Below are positions 10,979-21,536 of a DNA stretch of 64,000 nucleotides, in pieces (position 1 is the first letter of the stretch; every line of letters starts with the position of its first letter). The stretch covers positions 186,001 through 250,000 of the forward strand of contig JAMPIV010011333.1 in assembly GCA_024509875.1 (NCBI GenBank), written 5' to 3'. Made by a program: the position numbers and the translations under genes. The stretch is from Oreohelix idahoensis. Lineage: Eukaryota > Mollusca > Gastropoda > Stylommatophora > Oreohelicidae. The notes under the pieces are model-generated. The model was not told the origin of the DNA, did no database searches, and was given only the letters and a program-made list of their open reading frames with translations.

Positions 10979-13092
10979 TGTGGTAAATTGGGATGATATA
11001 AATATTTATAGGGACTTAGTGTACTGACTGAGATCAGCTGTGAAGGTATCTGTATCTAATATGTGTAGTGTTTTACAGATAACCTTACTTACTGCCACAT
11101 ATTTATATCTCAGTCAGAATTATTCTGGAATATTGTGTTGGCAACGTTATATGTCTAGGGTTATGCAAATGATGAAGTGTAAGTCACCACAACAACAACA
11201 GATAAACAATTTAATTTTTCCACCACACTCGACAATACTGTGACACTCACAAACAGTCAACACTCTAGAAGACTATCTTAAAAGATTCAATGATAAATTT
11301 CAGATATGTACATATGTATTGATTTTCTCTACAATAGTGATCCTGATTCAACTACACAGTGAACCAGGCAATATAATAACATGTAATTTCAAATATTATG
11401 TACACAGATATAAATGTGGTCTTTGCATTGACATACAATATTAGTATTCTATGTGTGTGAGTTGTGATGTGGTAATATGAGGTAATACTGGTTTTGTTCT
11501 TCAAGATAGATTCTTATTAGACATCATGACTGCATGTGCTTGTGTATGTTGGAACTAGTATTGGAGATGGTCTCAGTTCCGAACATTAAAACAATTAATT
11601 GCCCCTCTTTAATTAAGTTAGTGTCATTTAAGAGGGGTACATAGTGTTGAGCTCTTTTGGCCACAGTGGGCTTAACTTTCGTGATGGCGGCAGGCAAGGA
11701 CTCCTCTGCTCGACTATTCACTGTTTCTGAAGACACCTCACTGGTTACTATAGGGACCCAAGAGTATGCTGTCAGCCTCTGGATTCAGCAAACGCTCAGA
11801 CCAGGTGCGGCTTCAATACTAGGACCACAGTCCCTGAAACAAGAAGGATGTACCTCCTACTTCAGAACTAATTTATACTATCTGGCTAGACTGAGCACAA
11901 TACATCACAAACACAGAGTTCAGAGCTTTAGTTTAACTGCTATCTTCTTCTGAAGCAGTTTACTCCAGTATTAACCTCCCTAATGGTTACTACGCCTCTG
12001 CACTTTCAGCTATAAGTCCTTCCATGTCATAAGGTAGGTGTCAGTGTACTATGTGGTAATTCCATGTAGTTTGACTTTTCTCCGACACCTTCTGTTCAGG
12101 TTGGAGCAATATATATATATAGATATAGGCCTTGTCTCATGTTCGCTACTGAACTGCACATATATACAGACATAAATTATCAATGTACATTCAATTTTCA
12201 TTAAAAAGAGATCAAATATTTCAACCTACCACAATTCAAGGAAATAAACACAGATACGTTGACTAGCAATGAATGTAGGCACAAATACTGGCACAAATTC
12301 CCATCTGCTTATGTTCCAGGCTTTTATTTAGCAAAAATATGAGCTGGCTTCAACGCACTGTTGCTTTATCAAGCTTATTTGAACTAGTGGTCTCGAACTA
12401 ACGCTATCAATTAACTATATTAACCGACCTAACCAATCAGGCCATCTCTACCCAATCGTTTGAAAAAAAGTACTCTTACTTCCGTCTCCCTTGACAACAA
12501 AAGATAGCATGTATAGTCCGACTAATCGTGTTTAGCCTTACATATCATTCCATCCAATCAATTCAAATGTAACTTGTGGCCTATTTCCGTACAATGGTGG
12601 TTTAAAATTCTTTCACTGAGCGATTCTGATGTTTTATCACTGTCGATTTGAAAAAAAAACTAGTGCTTGTGGCCTTACACGCGTGATGGTAGTAATTGTG
12701 TATCGCGCGACTCGTGTTAGTATTGCCTGTGCCTGCTTTCTGCCTCTCCCTTTTTTCTATCTTTAGTCCATCTGTCTTTTGTTTTTGGTAACATAGTGTA
12801 GAAAAAGACATGAATGGAATTTTAATTCTAGGTCAACTTGCGTATTTCAAGGTTTTTCTTAGAAATGGAGTACACTTTTTAGTGTGTTTGGGAAACGCGT
12901 GTATACTGCAGAAGGCTTTACTATCAACGTGAAAGTTACAATTTGCAGACGCAGGAGAACACAAGGGGGATTTCGAGTACAGTCATTGTGACAGCACTGT
13001 TCTTTACCATTCTTCTTCCTTTTATAGAATTTATTTGTTAGGCTTTACATTTACTTTTAATTTATATATGTGGATTAGAATTTCTCACGACA
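10979..13092 (-). repeat. Element A 3' LTR
   Basis: Direct repeat of 19422-21536, the downstream LTR in element orientation. It holds short ORFs duplicated in the other LTR that I do not consider genes. A TATA-like run, on the minus strand CTATATATATATATTGC, lies at about 12106-12123 and may be the LTR promoter core. Confidence 0.95.
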
Positions 13093-13106
13093 AATCCTCC
13101 CCTCTT
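13093..13106 (-). promoter_or_regulatory. Element A polypurine tract
   Basis: Minus strand AAGAGGGGAGGATT abuts the start of the 3' LTR (TGTCGTG). This is where plus-strand DNA synthesis is primed in LTR retroelements. Confidence 0.85.
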
Positions 13107-13162
13107 AAAACAGACGTTATATGTCAGTCTATAATTCTATATACACATAGAGAAATTTATTA

Positions 13163-14557
13163 TTATTTCTGGGGCTTACGGTGATTCTCATCACACGGAT
13201 GGCGGCTTAAAAAATCCGCTCCCAGATTTGTTTTTCCACTTATATACTCTATGCTAAACTCAAATGGCTGTAGCAATAATGACCAACGGAGTAATCTAGT
13301 GTTCTCATGCCTAGCTTGTGCTAGAAACGACAAGGGTTTGTGATCCGTTTGCAACTTAAATGCCTTCCCATACAGATAAATATTGAATTTCTTTATCGCC
13401 CATATTACTGCAAGACATTCTTTTTCGCTAGTTGAGTAGTTGGTTTCAGCTTTATTCAACTTTCTGCTAGCATATGCCACTGGGCTTAATTCCCCATCCA
13501 ATGCATCTGATTTCTGTAGCAGAGTTGCACCTAACCCAATATTATTGGCATCAGTCCTTACTACAAATTCCTGACTTAAGTCAGGTAGTTTCAAAATAGG
13601 TTTACTTGTGAGCTTTTCCTTCAATTCTTGGTAAGCCATTTCACATTGTGGTGTCCATGTAATTCGATCTGGGTGTCCTTTACGTGTCAACTCCGTTAAC
13701 GGTGCACATATGGAATTAAAGTTTTTGATATATTTTTGGTAGAAACCACATAATGAGACAAAGGATCTCACGTCTTTCTTGGTTTGTGGCCTCGGGGCTT
13801 TCTTTAGTTTCTCTAAATTTTTTGGGTCAGGGGTCATGTTTCCCTGATAAACTGTGTGTCCCAAAAATTCCAATTCTTTACATCCAACGCAACATTTGGT
13901 TGGTCGGGCTGTTAAATTCGCTTCCCTAAGTCGATTAAACAGCATGTTCAGAGAGTCAATGTGTTCCTCAAATGTTTCTGTTGCTATAAGGATATCATCC
14001 ATGAAATTTGTAATGCATGGGTTATTCAGAGGGTCCAATAATTTTCTCATCATTCTAGAGAATACACTAGGTGCATTCTTCAATCCAAAGGGCAATCTGT
14101 TAAACTCATAGTGTCCTTCTGAGGTACTAAAAGCTAGATGTGGTCTAACCTCAGGCTTTACTGGAATTTGATAGTATCCTTTACTCAAATCCACCTTTGA
14201 GAAATACTTAGCTTTATTTAGTCTGGCAAACAACTGATTTGTATCCGGCAATGGATCCACCTGTCCTTCTGTAATAGCATTCAGTCTCCTGTAATCTATA
14301 CAGAGTCTATGTTCTCCAGAGGGTTTCCTTAAAAGTACAACACTGGAACTATACGAAGATTCACTGTGTGAAATAATTCCTTCCTTCAACAAATAGTCTA
14401 TCTCTTCCTTCAAAGCTTTTTCCTTAGCAAAAGGAATCGAATAAGGCTTCATACAGACAGGTGTGGGGTCTATCAGTTTCATATCATATTCCAATAAGTT
14501 TGTATGCCCCGGTCGATCTGTTAACACCTCTGTATGATTATCTAGAACCTGTTGCAC
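13163..14557 (-). CDS. Element A reverse transcriptase and RNase H
   Basis: A 464-codon frame. RT spans about residues 30-230 with D123 in KVDLSKGYYQ, RLPFGLKNAP, and the catalytic FMDDIL box (D187, D188; Phe-Met instead of the more common Tyr-Val/Ile). RNase H follows with D336 (VRTDAN), E380 (SEKECLAV) and D405 (QTDHKPL), all present. The frame ends at the LEYISGKTNLGADFLSRHP-type end of RNase H, with no integrase after it; integrase is encoded upstream instead. The ATG is an internal Met: the polyprotein enters from 14948-14570 through a one-base frameshift. A counterpart in Element C is split by Element D. Confidence 0.93.
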   Translation of the reverse strand: MQQVLDNHTEVLTDRPGHTNLLEYDMKLIDPTPVCMKPYSIPFAKEKALKEEIDYLLKEGIISHSESSYSSSVVLLRKPSGEHRLCIDYRRLNAITEGQVDPLPDTNQLFARLNKAKYFSKVDLSKGYYQIPVKPEVRPHLAFSTSEGHYEFNRLPFGLKNAPSVFSRMMRKLLDPLNNPCITNFMDDILIATETFEEHIDSLNMLFNRLREANLTARPTKCCVGCKELEFLGHTVYQGNMTPDPKNLEKLKKAPRPQTKKDVRSFVSLCGFYQKYIKNFNSICAPLTELTRKGHPDRITWTPQCEMAYQELKEKLTSKPILKLPDLSQEFVVRTDANNIGLGATLLQKSDALDGELSPVAYASRKLNKAETNYSTSEKECLAVIWAIKKFNIYLYGKAFKLQTDHKPLSFLAQARHENTRLLRWSLLLQPFEFSIEYISGKTNLGADFLSRHPCDENHRKPQK

Positions 14558-14987
14558 TCTCTCTTTCTGAGTTTTCCGTTAAATGTGTACTGATTTTCAC
14601 CTGTGCCGCTGTCTCACAGGGGTGTAATGGATATTCAAATGATGAAAGTGGTTCCTTCTTCATCTCCATGGCGATAGACAAGGTCAACAAGTGTGTCTCT
14701 TCCTGATTTTCTCTTTCCAAATATTTCTTCAGGAGATTCACATGATAGATTTTTTCTTTCCCCTTCTTATCTATCTTATAATTTGTTCTAGACACCTTCT
14801 CTAGAACTGTATATGGCCCTTGCCATCCAATCTGTAACTTATTCTGACTCCCAGGCAAAAGAAGCAGTACCTTCTCTCCCACAGCCAAATCTCTGTCTTT
14901 TGCCTTCCTGTTATAATAAGCAGCATGTTTCTTCCTGGCTTGTTTCAAATTTTCATTGGCAAGTTTCCAGCCAGTTTTTAAACGAGT
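14538..14987 (-). pseudogene. Element A integrase C-terminal / IN-RT linker
   Basis: Basic region with LKQARKKHAAYYNRKAKDRDL followed by GEKVLLLLPGSQNKLQIGWQ, YTVLEKVSRTNYKI and YHVNLLKKYLE. This matches the GPY/F-type module at the integrase C-terminus of chromo-less gypsy elements, and the same module occurs in Elements B (30800-31060) and C (53800-54065). The start is cut off by the insertion at 14988. The reading frame then slips by one base near 14570, giving a short wrong tail (ENSERESATGSR) that overlaps the RT frame. The segment links integrase to RT, the reverse of the normal gypsy order. Confidence 0.8.
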
Positions 14988-16500
14988 GGTAAGTGTAAAG
15001 TTTCAGTCTGTCAAGTTGCTTTCACACACACACTGGATGCTCTGTAAGGAAGAGTGGTGTGTTGTTGAGATCAGGCATGCTCCAGTCTACCCAGCTGTAA
15101 ATGGGTAACTCACCCTAGTCCTGAGTTAGGGAAGGCAAAGGCTCCAGGGGAAGCAGGCCCTAAACTTGGTCACTTCAGCCGACGCAGGATGGTGGATGTA
15201 TGAAGTAGAAGTGTAGAGTGTGATTACCGCGAATGGTGTACTGTTCGTGTGCTGACCAATATAACCACTCATACGCTTGTCTACAAGGCACCAATGCAGA
15301 CTGCTGGAATCTTAGTTTACTCAATTTATTCAGACGTACACACTGGGACATACGAGTACATCATGGTTTGTTGACATATCAATTTGTAGGTATACATAGC
15401 AGATCTGAAGTCATGACACATTCAGAAATAATGGGCAGTACATCAAAAGTTCAATGTCATGATACATTATGGCCACATTCCCCTATCTGACTAAACGCGT
15501 CAGTGAAGGCGAATCGATAAATAACTAAAGTTACTTGACGTCCATAGTTTGTAGCATATATTATGAAACCACGAAGGGGGGTTTCTAGCAGGATTGAGAT
15601 CTCGCTGTCACTGTCCGATAATAAGATAAATAATCTGTTCTCTTGGCAGTGATCAAAACATATGATGACCGAAATCCAACATGGCTACCTCCCTGAGTTG
15701 TCGTTCACTCATTCATAGGAAGGAGAATATAAGCCAGAGTTAATTTACAATGGGTATATAAAGGATTTCATAAATGTTTCCATACAGCTCTACGGTGATC
15801 AGGTTAGTTCACGTAGCCATAACCGCTGCAGGAAAATCTGTCATCTTCGTCGATACAAAACACGACACTAGCATAGCGAAGCACAAAAGTCAAGCTAGGC
15901 CTAACCGACGAGAGATCATCAAAAATAGGAGCTGGGTTTACCTGGAGTCCGAATCATCTATATACTGACATAAGGAGAGTCTCTAACACAAACTATCGTA
16001 GAGACACCATCTCCTTCAGAAGGAAAACCACTTTGTAAGAAATTTTTTTTTGACGAAAGGACCAGCTCTAGAAAAACGTACCTCGCCATTTGTAAGCGGT
16101 ACATCGGAACTCATCACGACTTGTCAAGACAACTCATACTTCCGCTAGACCGGAATACAAGAATCTAGTCCCTCCTACCAATCCAAAATATACAATATAG
16201 GACTGATTCTACTTGTACTAATAATATGTAATACATATGAATTCAGGCCATAAACACAATAAGCAAATTAATATATTTTCTGGCCCTAAAAAATAAGTAC
16301 AAACGCAAGCGCAATATCCTTGCGCTGGATCAATATCCAGAACGATTACTCCTATAATCAAAAGTGTGAATCAAACATGGATTATCTCGCTTTTACCATA
16401 GACAGCATTTTCATACACAAATGAATGAATGTCTATATTTTTCCCATATTAAATAGCCATATCGATTTTTGTAAAATGTGCGTCAAAATATGCACGCTAC
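14988..16500. mobile_element. 1.5-kb foreign insertion inside Element A pol
   Basis: The inserted DNA is flanked by AGT on both sides (14985-14987 and 16501-16503). Removing it together with one AGT puts the integrase end next to its C-terminal module in frame. Most of it (about 15490-16498) is homologous, in inverted orientation, to 62480-63550. The part near 15040-15230 resembles a tRNA-derived SINE. Its ends (GGTAAGTG... and, read inward from the other side, GTAGCGTG...) are only weakly alike, so the class is unclear; a DNA element with a 3-bp duplication is one option. No convincing ORF. Confidence 0.75.
15040..15230. mobile_element. Possible SINE segment within the insertion
   Basis: The phrase tctacccagctgtaaatggg and the following GC-rich text resemble the body of tRNA-derived SINEs common in marine invertebrates. 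No duplication or intact A/B box pair was found, so boundaries are approximate. Confidence 0.35.
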
Positions 16501-19215
16501 AGTCAGCTCATTCACATATTGGTATGAGGATGTAATATTTTCCTCTGCCTTTTCATCCGTCCACGTTCGTAACAGAGCTTCAAGTGGACCTTTTATTGGC
16601 CTTCCAAACAATAATGTTGCCGGGGCCATACCGGTTGAACTATGGGGTACCTCCCGATAAGCAAAGAGGGCGGCGTGAAGGTACTGGTCCCATGTATCTG
16701 GTTTTTCGTGTGCCAACTTTCTCAGGATTGACATCAAGGTGCCATTAAACCGTTCCACTTGGCCGTTCCCTTGGGGATGATACACACTACAATGATAGTG
16801 TTTGGCCTGGAAGATCCTGAAAATTTCTTCAGTTAGTTTCCCCTTGAACTGAGAGCCATTATCAGTCAAGATTTGATTGGGAAAACCTAACCTTGTGAAA
16901 ATTGTGAGTAATGCCTCTGCCACATGTTTAGAATCAATCGATGACAGGGCTACCGCCTCTCCCCACATAGAACAAGTGTCCACCAGAGTCAGAATGTAGC
17001 TGTTCCTTCTCTTAGTTCGAGAGAGAGGTCCCACAAGATCCACGGCAACTCTCTCAAAGGGTGTTCCCACTATGGGCATTTCTCCCAGAGTTGCTGGTGC
17101 AGTCCAATGCTTAGGTGCTACTCGTTGGCACTCTGGACAGGATTTTACATATCGTTTGATATCTTCAGTTATTCCTGGCCAGAAATAGTGACAAGCTATT
17201 CGCTGTCCTGTTGCGCTGATCCCCATATGACCACTGAAGGGAATCGCGTGCCCTAGTTCCAACACTTTAGTCCTATATGAAGTGGGAAGGACCAGCTGTT
17301 CGTGACCATTGGATTCAGATCCAGCCTTCCTATAAATCAGTTTGTTCTTCATATAGAATTCTCCCTTGCCTGGAGGTGTATGTGATTTGGGCAACTTCTT
17401 GAAACACGGCTTGAGTGTTTTGTCTTCCGCCTGTACCTTCCTCATCTCATCTGGATGAGTATTTATTGGATTTTCCTCCTCCTTTTTAGACTGTGATCTG
17501 GTCTGCACTGTTGCCAATATCACAGGTCTCTTGGGATTCCCCAAGAAGACATATCTACACCCCAATATCAGAGGGTAGATTGGCTCATTTATCACTGCTG
17601 CTTTTATGATTCCTTCCACATATCGCGTTTTCACCTTTATCCGGGCGACGGGAAGTGTCATGGTAGCTACATCCTTGGTTGCAGTTTGAATCTCCACTGT
17701 TTCTGTGGTGTATTGATCCGCCTGCACCAGGTGAGAACTCACAACGGAATCGTAATCTAAACCGGTATCATATAAACATCTTATAGTGACACCATTACAG
17801 ATGACATCTTCACACACTGGGGGGTGGTATGGTTCCTGTAGTTCTGCAGGTTTGACCTTTTTTTCCTTTTTCCCCGATGTCATAGCGGCACAATGAGGAG
17901 GTTTCCTTCTACAATGGTCAGTGTCATGATTGTTCATCTTACAATTCTTACACCACCTTTTCCCTTGGTTGAAGGATTTTCTTTCATCATATTTCCTTTC
18001 ATCGAATTGTGGGTTTTTATTTTTATTTTCATACCGTGGCCTATCAAATTGGTGCTTACCTTTGTTTTGATCCCTATGATCAAATTTATTAAAGTTCTGT
18101 GGTGCCCTAAAATTATCCACCTGTTTCTTTTTATTACCTGATACTTCTGCTTGGGCCGCTTGATACCTTTCTGCAACATTTAGCAACTCACCCAGTCTCT
18201 CTGCACCTTGTTCCATGAGAAACTTTCTCAGGTCTGGAGCCATGGACTCTCTTAATTGTTCTATAAGGATCATTTCCTTAAGATCTTGGGTTTTCCCCAG
18301 AGAAGTCCATTTCTCCAAGTATGTCTCTATCCGTGCAGAGAACTGGTGATAGGTTTCACCTGACAGTAGTTTAGCATTCCTAAATTTTTTTCTGTAAAAT
18401 TCTGCGTTCTTCTCATATCTTAACAAAAGAGCCTGCTTTAGCATGTCATAATTTTCCTGATCATCTCTGTGCATTTTGGCAAAAACTTCATAAGCTGCCC
18501 CACGAAGTCCTTGAGATAACTTTAAGCTCCACCTTTCTCTCTCTAACCCATATGTGGTAGCTAATAATTCGTATCTATTTATATAGCTCTCAATATCATC
18601 GTCTTTCTCAACAAAATGATCTAAATGAAAGTTCATAGCTGAGGTTGAGGCTCCCTGAGTAGCAGTAGCATCAGAGGCAAAGGGACTGGCACCATTTTCA
18701 GGAGCATGGCCCTGAAACTCAAACTCCCTTAGTCGTAACTCATGTTCCCTTTGTAATCTCTTCTCCTCCTTTTCTGCTTCCCTCTCTGCAGTCAATCTTC
18801 TTTCTTCTGCTTCCCTTTCTGCAGCTAATCTCTTCTCTTCCCTTTCTGCTTCCCTCTCTGCAGTCAATCTTCTTTCTTCTGCTTCCCTTTCTGCAGCTAA
18901 TCTCTTCTCTTCCCTTTCTGCCTTTTGTTCTTCTAATTGGAGCCTCTTAATCTCCCTATCAGCCTCCAATGCTTTAGCCTCTTTGTCAGCCTCAATCTGC
19001 AACCTCTTAATCTCTTTTTCAGCCTCTATTCTCTTATCTTCGGCCAATCTTTCAGATTCTAATTTTCTTTCGGCCTCTTTTTCTAATCTTCTTTCTTCCC
19101 GTTCAATATATTTGTCACATTCAGCAGTGACATAAGCAATAATAATTTGCCCGTCCATGCCTAACTCTTTCGCAGTCTGTACAGCAGCAGATCGAAATTT
19201 GGCCAGGTCCGCCAT
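16483..19215 (-). CDS. Element A Gag-protease-integrase polyprotein
   Basis: A 910-codon frame starting MADLAKF. Residues 33-165 form a highly charged coiled coil with tandem EREAEERRLTA-type repeats. A capsid-like region lies at 196-350, whose second half (FRNAKLLSGETYHQFSARI, then MILIEQLRESMAPDLRKFL) resembles the SCAN domain. A CCHC zinc knuckle uses C422, C425, H430 and C435. Protease has D483 in LYDTGLDYDS with LILG at 549-552. Integrase has the zinc-binding H656, H663, C693 and C696, then D726 (VAVDLVG), D785 (TDNGSQF) and E821 (QVERFNG), 35 residues between the last two. The last five codons (VACIF) come from the foreign insertion that ends the frame. Integrase directly after protease, before RT, is the Gmr1-type arrangement. 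Confidence 0.95.
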   Translation of the reverse strand: MADLAKFRSAAVQTAKELGMDGQIIIAYVTAECDKYIEREERRLEKEAERKLESERLAEDKRIEAEKEIKRLQIEADKEAKALEADREIKRLQLEEQKAEREEKRLAAEREAEERRLTAEREAEREEKRLAAEREAEERRLTAEREAEKEEKRLQREHELRLREFEFQGHAPENGASPFASDATATQGASTSAMNFHLDHFVEKDDDIESYINRYELLATTYGLERERWSLKLSQGLRGAAYEVFAKMHRDDQENYDMLKQALLLRYEKNAEFYRKKFRNAKLLSGETYHQFSARIETYLEKWTSLGKTQDLKEMILIEQLRESMAPDLRKFLMEQGAERLGELLNVAERYQAAQAEVSGNKKKQVDNFRAPQNFNKFDHRDQNKGKHQFDRPRYENKNKNPQFDERKYDERKSFNQGKRWCKNCKMNNHDTDHCRRKPPHCAAMTSGKKEKKVKPAELQEPYHPPVCEDVICNGVTIRCLYDTGLDYDSVVSSHLVQADQYTTETVEIQTATKDVATMTLPVARIKVKTRYVEGIIKAAVINEPIYPLILGCRYVFLGNPKRPVILATVQTRSQSKKEEENPINTHPDEMRKVQAEDKTLKPCFKKLPKSHTPPGKGEFYMKNKLIYRKAGSESNGHEQLVLPTSYRTKVLELGHAIPFSGHMGISATGQRIACHYFWPGITEDIKRYVKSCPECQRVAPKHWTAPATLGEMPIVGTPFERVAVDLVGPLSRTKRRNSYILTLVDTCSMWGEAVALSSIDSKHVAEALLTIFTRLGFPNQILTDNGSQFKGKLTEEIFRIFQAKHYHCSVYHPQGNGQVERFNGTLMSILRKLAHEKPDTWDQYLHAALFAYREVPHSSTGMAPATLLFGRPIKGPLEALLRTWTDEKAEENITSSYQYVNELTVACIF
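18735..18930 (-). repeat. Tandem coding repeat in the Gag coiled coil
   Basis: About 66-bp units encoding AEREAEERRLTAEREAEREEKRL-like segments are repeated with little change, which lengthens the charged helix. Related but not identical repeats encode the same region in Elements B (28330-28470) and C (56280-56480). Confidence 0.75.
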
Positions 19216-19396
19216 TTTATATCAGGTAATTAAATAAAATATCTAACTAAACAATATAATCTGTAATTATATATCCAATAGACAAAACAGGCACCAAGAG
19301 CTCAACCTTATTTAATTCCACCCAAGGATACCTTTTAACTTTGTATATTCCCTGAAGTGAATTACCCCCAATATTTATACTAGTAAGAGATTCAAA

Positions 19397-19416
19397 ATCC
19401 CAAGAGCGAGACCCCA
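19397..19416 (-). promoter_or_regulatory. Element A primer-binding site (tRNA-Pro-like)
   Basis: Five nt inside the 5' LTR the minus strand reads TGGGGTCTCGCTCTTGGGAT. It has the TGGGG..CTCG...GGGAT pattern of the site complementary to the 3' end of tRNA-Pro, with an imperfect middle. Element C has a closer version. Confidence 0.65.
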
Positions 19417-19421
19417 ATATA

Positions 19422-21536
19422 TGTGGTAAATTGGGATGATATAAATATTTATAGGGACTTAGTGTACTGACTGAGATCAGCTGTGAAGGTATCTGTATCT
19501 AATATGTGTAGTGTTTTACAGATAACCTTACTTACTGCCACATATTTATATCTCAGTCAGAATTATTCTGGAATATTGTGTTGGCAACGTTATATGTCTA
19601 GGGTTATGCAAATGATGAAGTGTAAGTCACCACAACAACAACAGATAAACAATTTAATTTTTCCACCACACTTGACAATACTGTGACACTCACAAACAGT
19701 CAACACTCTAGAAGACTATCTTAAAAGATTCAATGATAAATTTCAGATATGTACATATGTATTGATTTTCTCTACAATAGTGATCCTGATTCAACTACAC
19801 AGTGAACCAGGCAATATAATAACATGTAATTTCAAATATTATGTACACAGATATAAATGTGGTCTTTGCATTGACATACAATATTAGTATTCTATGTGTG
19901 TGAGTTGTGATGTGGTAATATGAGGTAATACTGGTTTTGTTCTTCAAGATAGATTCTTATTAGACATCATGACTGCATGTGCTTGTGTATGTTGGAACTA
20001 GTATTGGAGATGGTCTCAGTTCCGAACATTAAAACAATTAATTGCCCCTCTTTAATTAAGTTAGTGTCATTTAAGAGGGGTACATAGTGTTGAGCTCTTT
20101 TGGCCACAGTGGGCTTAACTTTCGTGATGGCGGCAGGCAAGGACTCCTCTGCTCGACTATTCACTGTTTCTGAAGACACCTCACTGGTTACTATAGGGAC
20201 CCAAGAGTATGCTGTCAGCCTCTGGATTCAGCAAACGCTCAGACCAGGTGCGGCTTCAATACTAGGACCACAGTCCCTGAAACAAGAAGGATGTACCTCC
20301 TACTTCAGAACTAATTTATACTATCTGGCTAGACTGAGCACAATACATCACAAACACAGAGTTCAGAGCTTTAGTTTAACTGCTATCTTCTTCTGAAGCA
20401 GTTTACTCCAGTATTAACCTCCCTAATGGTTACTACGCCTCTGCACTTTCAGCTATAAGTCCTTCCATGTCATAAGGTAGGTGTCAGTGTACTATGTGGT
20501 AATTCCATGTAGTTTGACTTTTCTCCGACACCTTCTGTTCAGGTTGGAGCAATATATATATATAGATATAGGCCTTGTCTCATGTTCGCTACTGAACTGC
20601 ACATATATACAGACATAAATTATCAATGTACATTCAATTTTCATTAAAAAGAGATCAAATATTTCAACCTACCACAATTCAAGGAAATAAACACAGATAC
20701 GTTGACTAGCAATGAATGTAGGCACAAATACTGGCACAAATTCCCATCTGCTTATGTTCCAGGCTTTTATTTAGCAAAAATATGAGCTGGCTTCAACGCA
20801 CTGTTGCTTTATCAAGCTTATTTGAACTAGTGGTCTCGAACTAACGCTATCAATTAACTATATTAACCGACCTAACCAATCAGGCCATCTCTACCCAATC
20901 GTTTGAAAAAAAGTACTCTTACTTCCGTCTCCCTTGACAACAAAAGATAGCATGTATAGTCCGACTAATCGTGTTTAGCCTTACATATCATTCCATCCAA
21001 TCAATTCAAATGTAACTTGTGGCCTATTTCCGTACAATGGTGGTTTAAAATTCTTTCACTGAGCGATTCTGATGTTTTTATCACTGTCGATTTGAAAAAA
21101 AGCTAGTGCTTGTGGCCTTACACGCGTGATGGTAGTAATTGTGTATCGCGCGACTCGTGTTAGTATTGCCTGTGCCTGCTTTCTGCCTCTCCCTTCTTTC
21201 TATCTTTAGTCCATCTGTCTTTTGTTTTTGGTAACATAGTGTAGAAAAAGACATGAATGGAATTTTAATTCTAGGTCAACTTGCGAATTTCAAGGTTTTT
21301 CTTAGAAATGGAGTACACTTTTTAGTGTGTTTGGGAAACGCGTGTATACTGCAGAAGGCTTTACTATCAACGTGAAACGTTACAATTTGCAGACGCAGGA
21401 GAACACAAGGGGGATTTCGAGTACAGTCATTGTGACAGCACTGTTCTTTACCATTCTTCTTCCTTTTATAGAATTTATTTGTTAGGCTTTACATTTACTT
21501 TTAATTTATATATGTGGATTAGAATTTCTCACGACA
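19422..21536 (-). repeat. Element A 5' LTR
   Basis: Direct repeat of 10979-13092 with about ten differences by eye (for example c/t at 11229/19672 and small homopolymer indels). In element orientation it is the promoter LTR, upstream of gag. Confidence 0.95.

Larger units (their letters stand above)
10979..21536 (-). mobile_element. Element A: Gmr1-like long-LTR Ty3/gypsy retrotransposon
   Basis: Two direct repeats of about 2.1 kb (10979-13092 and 19422-21536) bound a minus-strand coding region. The outer ends are flanked by a perfect 5-bp duplication TCCAT (10974-10978 and 21537-21541). In element sense each LTR begins TGTCGTGAG and ends ACCACA. A polypurine tract and a primer-binding site are at the expected inner ends. 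The two LTRs differ at only about ten places by eye over 2.1 kb, so the insertion is recent. Coding order is gag, protease, integrase, then RT and RNase H, the Gmr1-type order. A foreign 1.5-kb insertion (14988-16500) and a one-base frameshift near 14570 break the reading frame, so this copy is not autonomous. Confidence 0.95.

Noticed and set aside
11040..11953. Small ORFs at 11040-11243 and 11657-11953, repeated exactly at 19483-19686 and 20100-20396
   Set aside because: They are conserved only because they lie in the two LTRs of Element A; no domain and no coding signal.
14988..16500. Spliceosomal intron in Element A pol
   Set aside because: In element sense it begins GT but does not end in AG, it is flanked by a direct AGT repeat, and a homologous dispersed copy exists; insertion is the better explanation.
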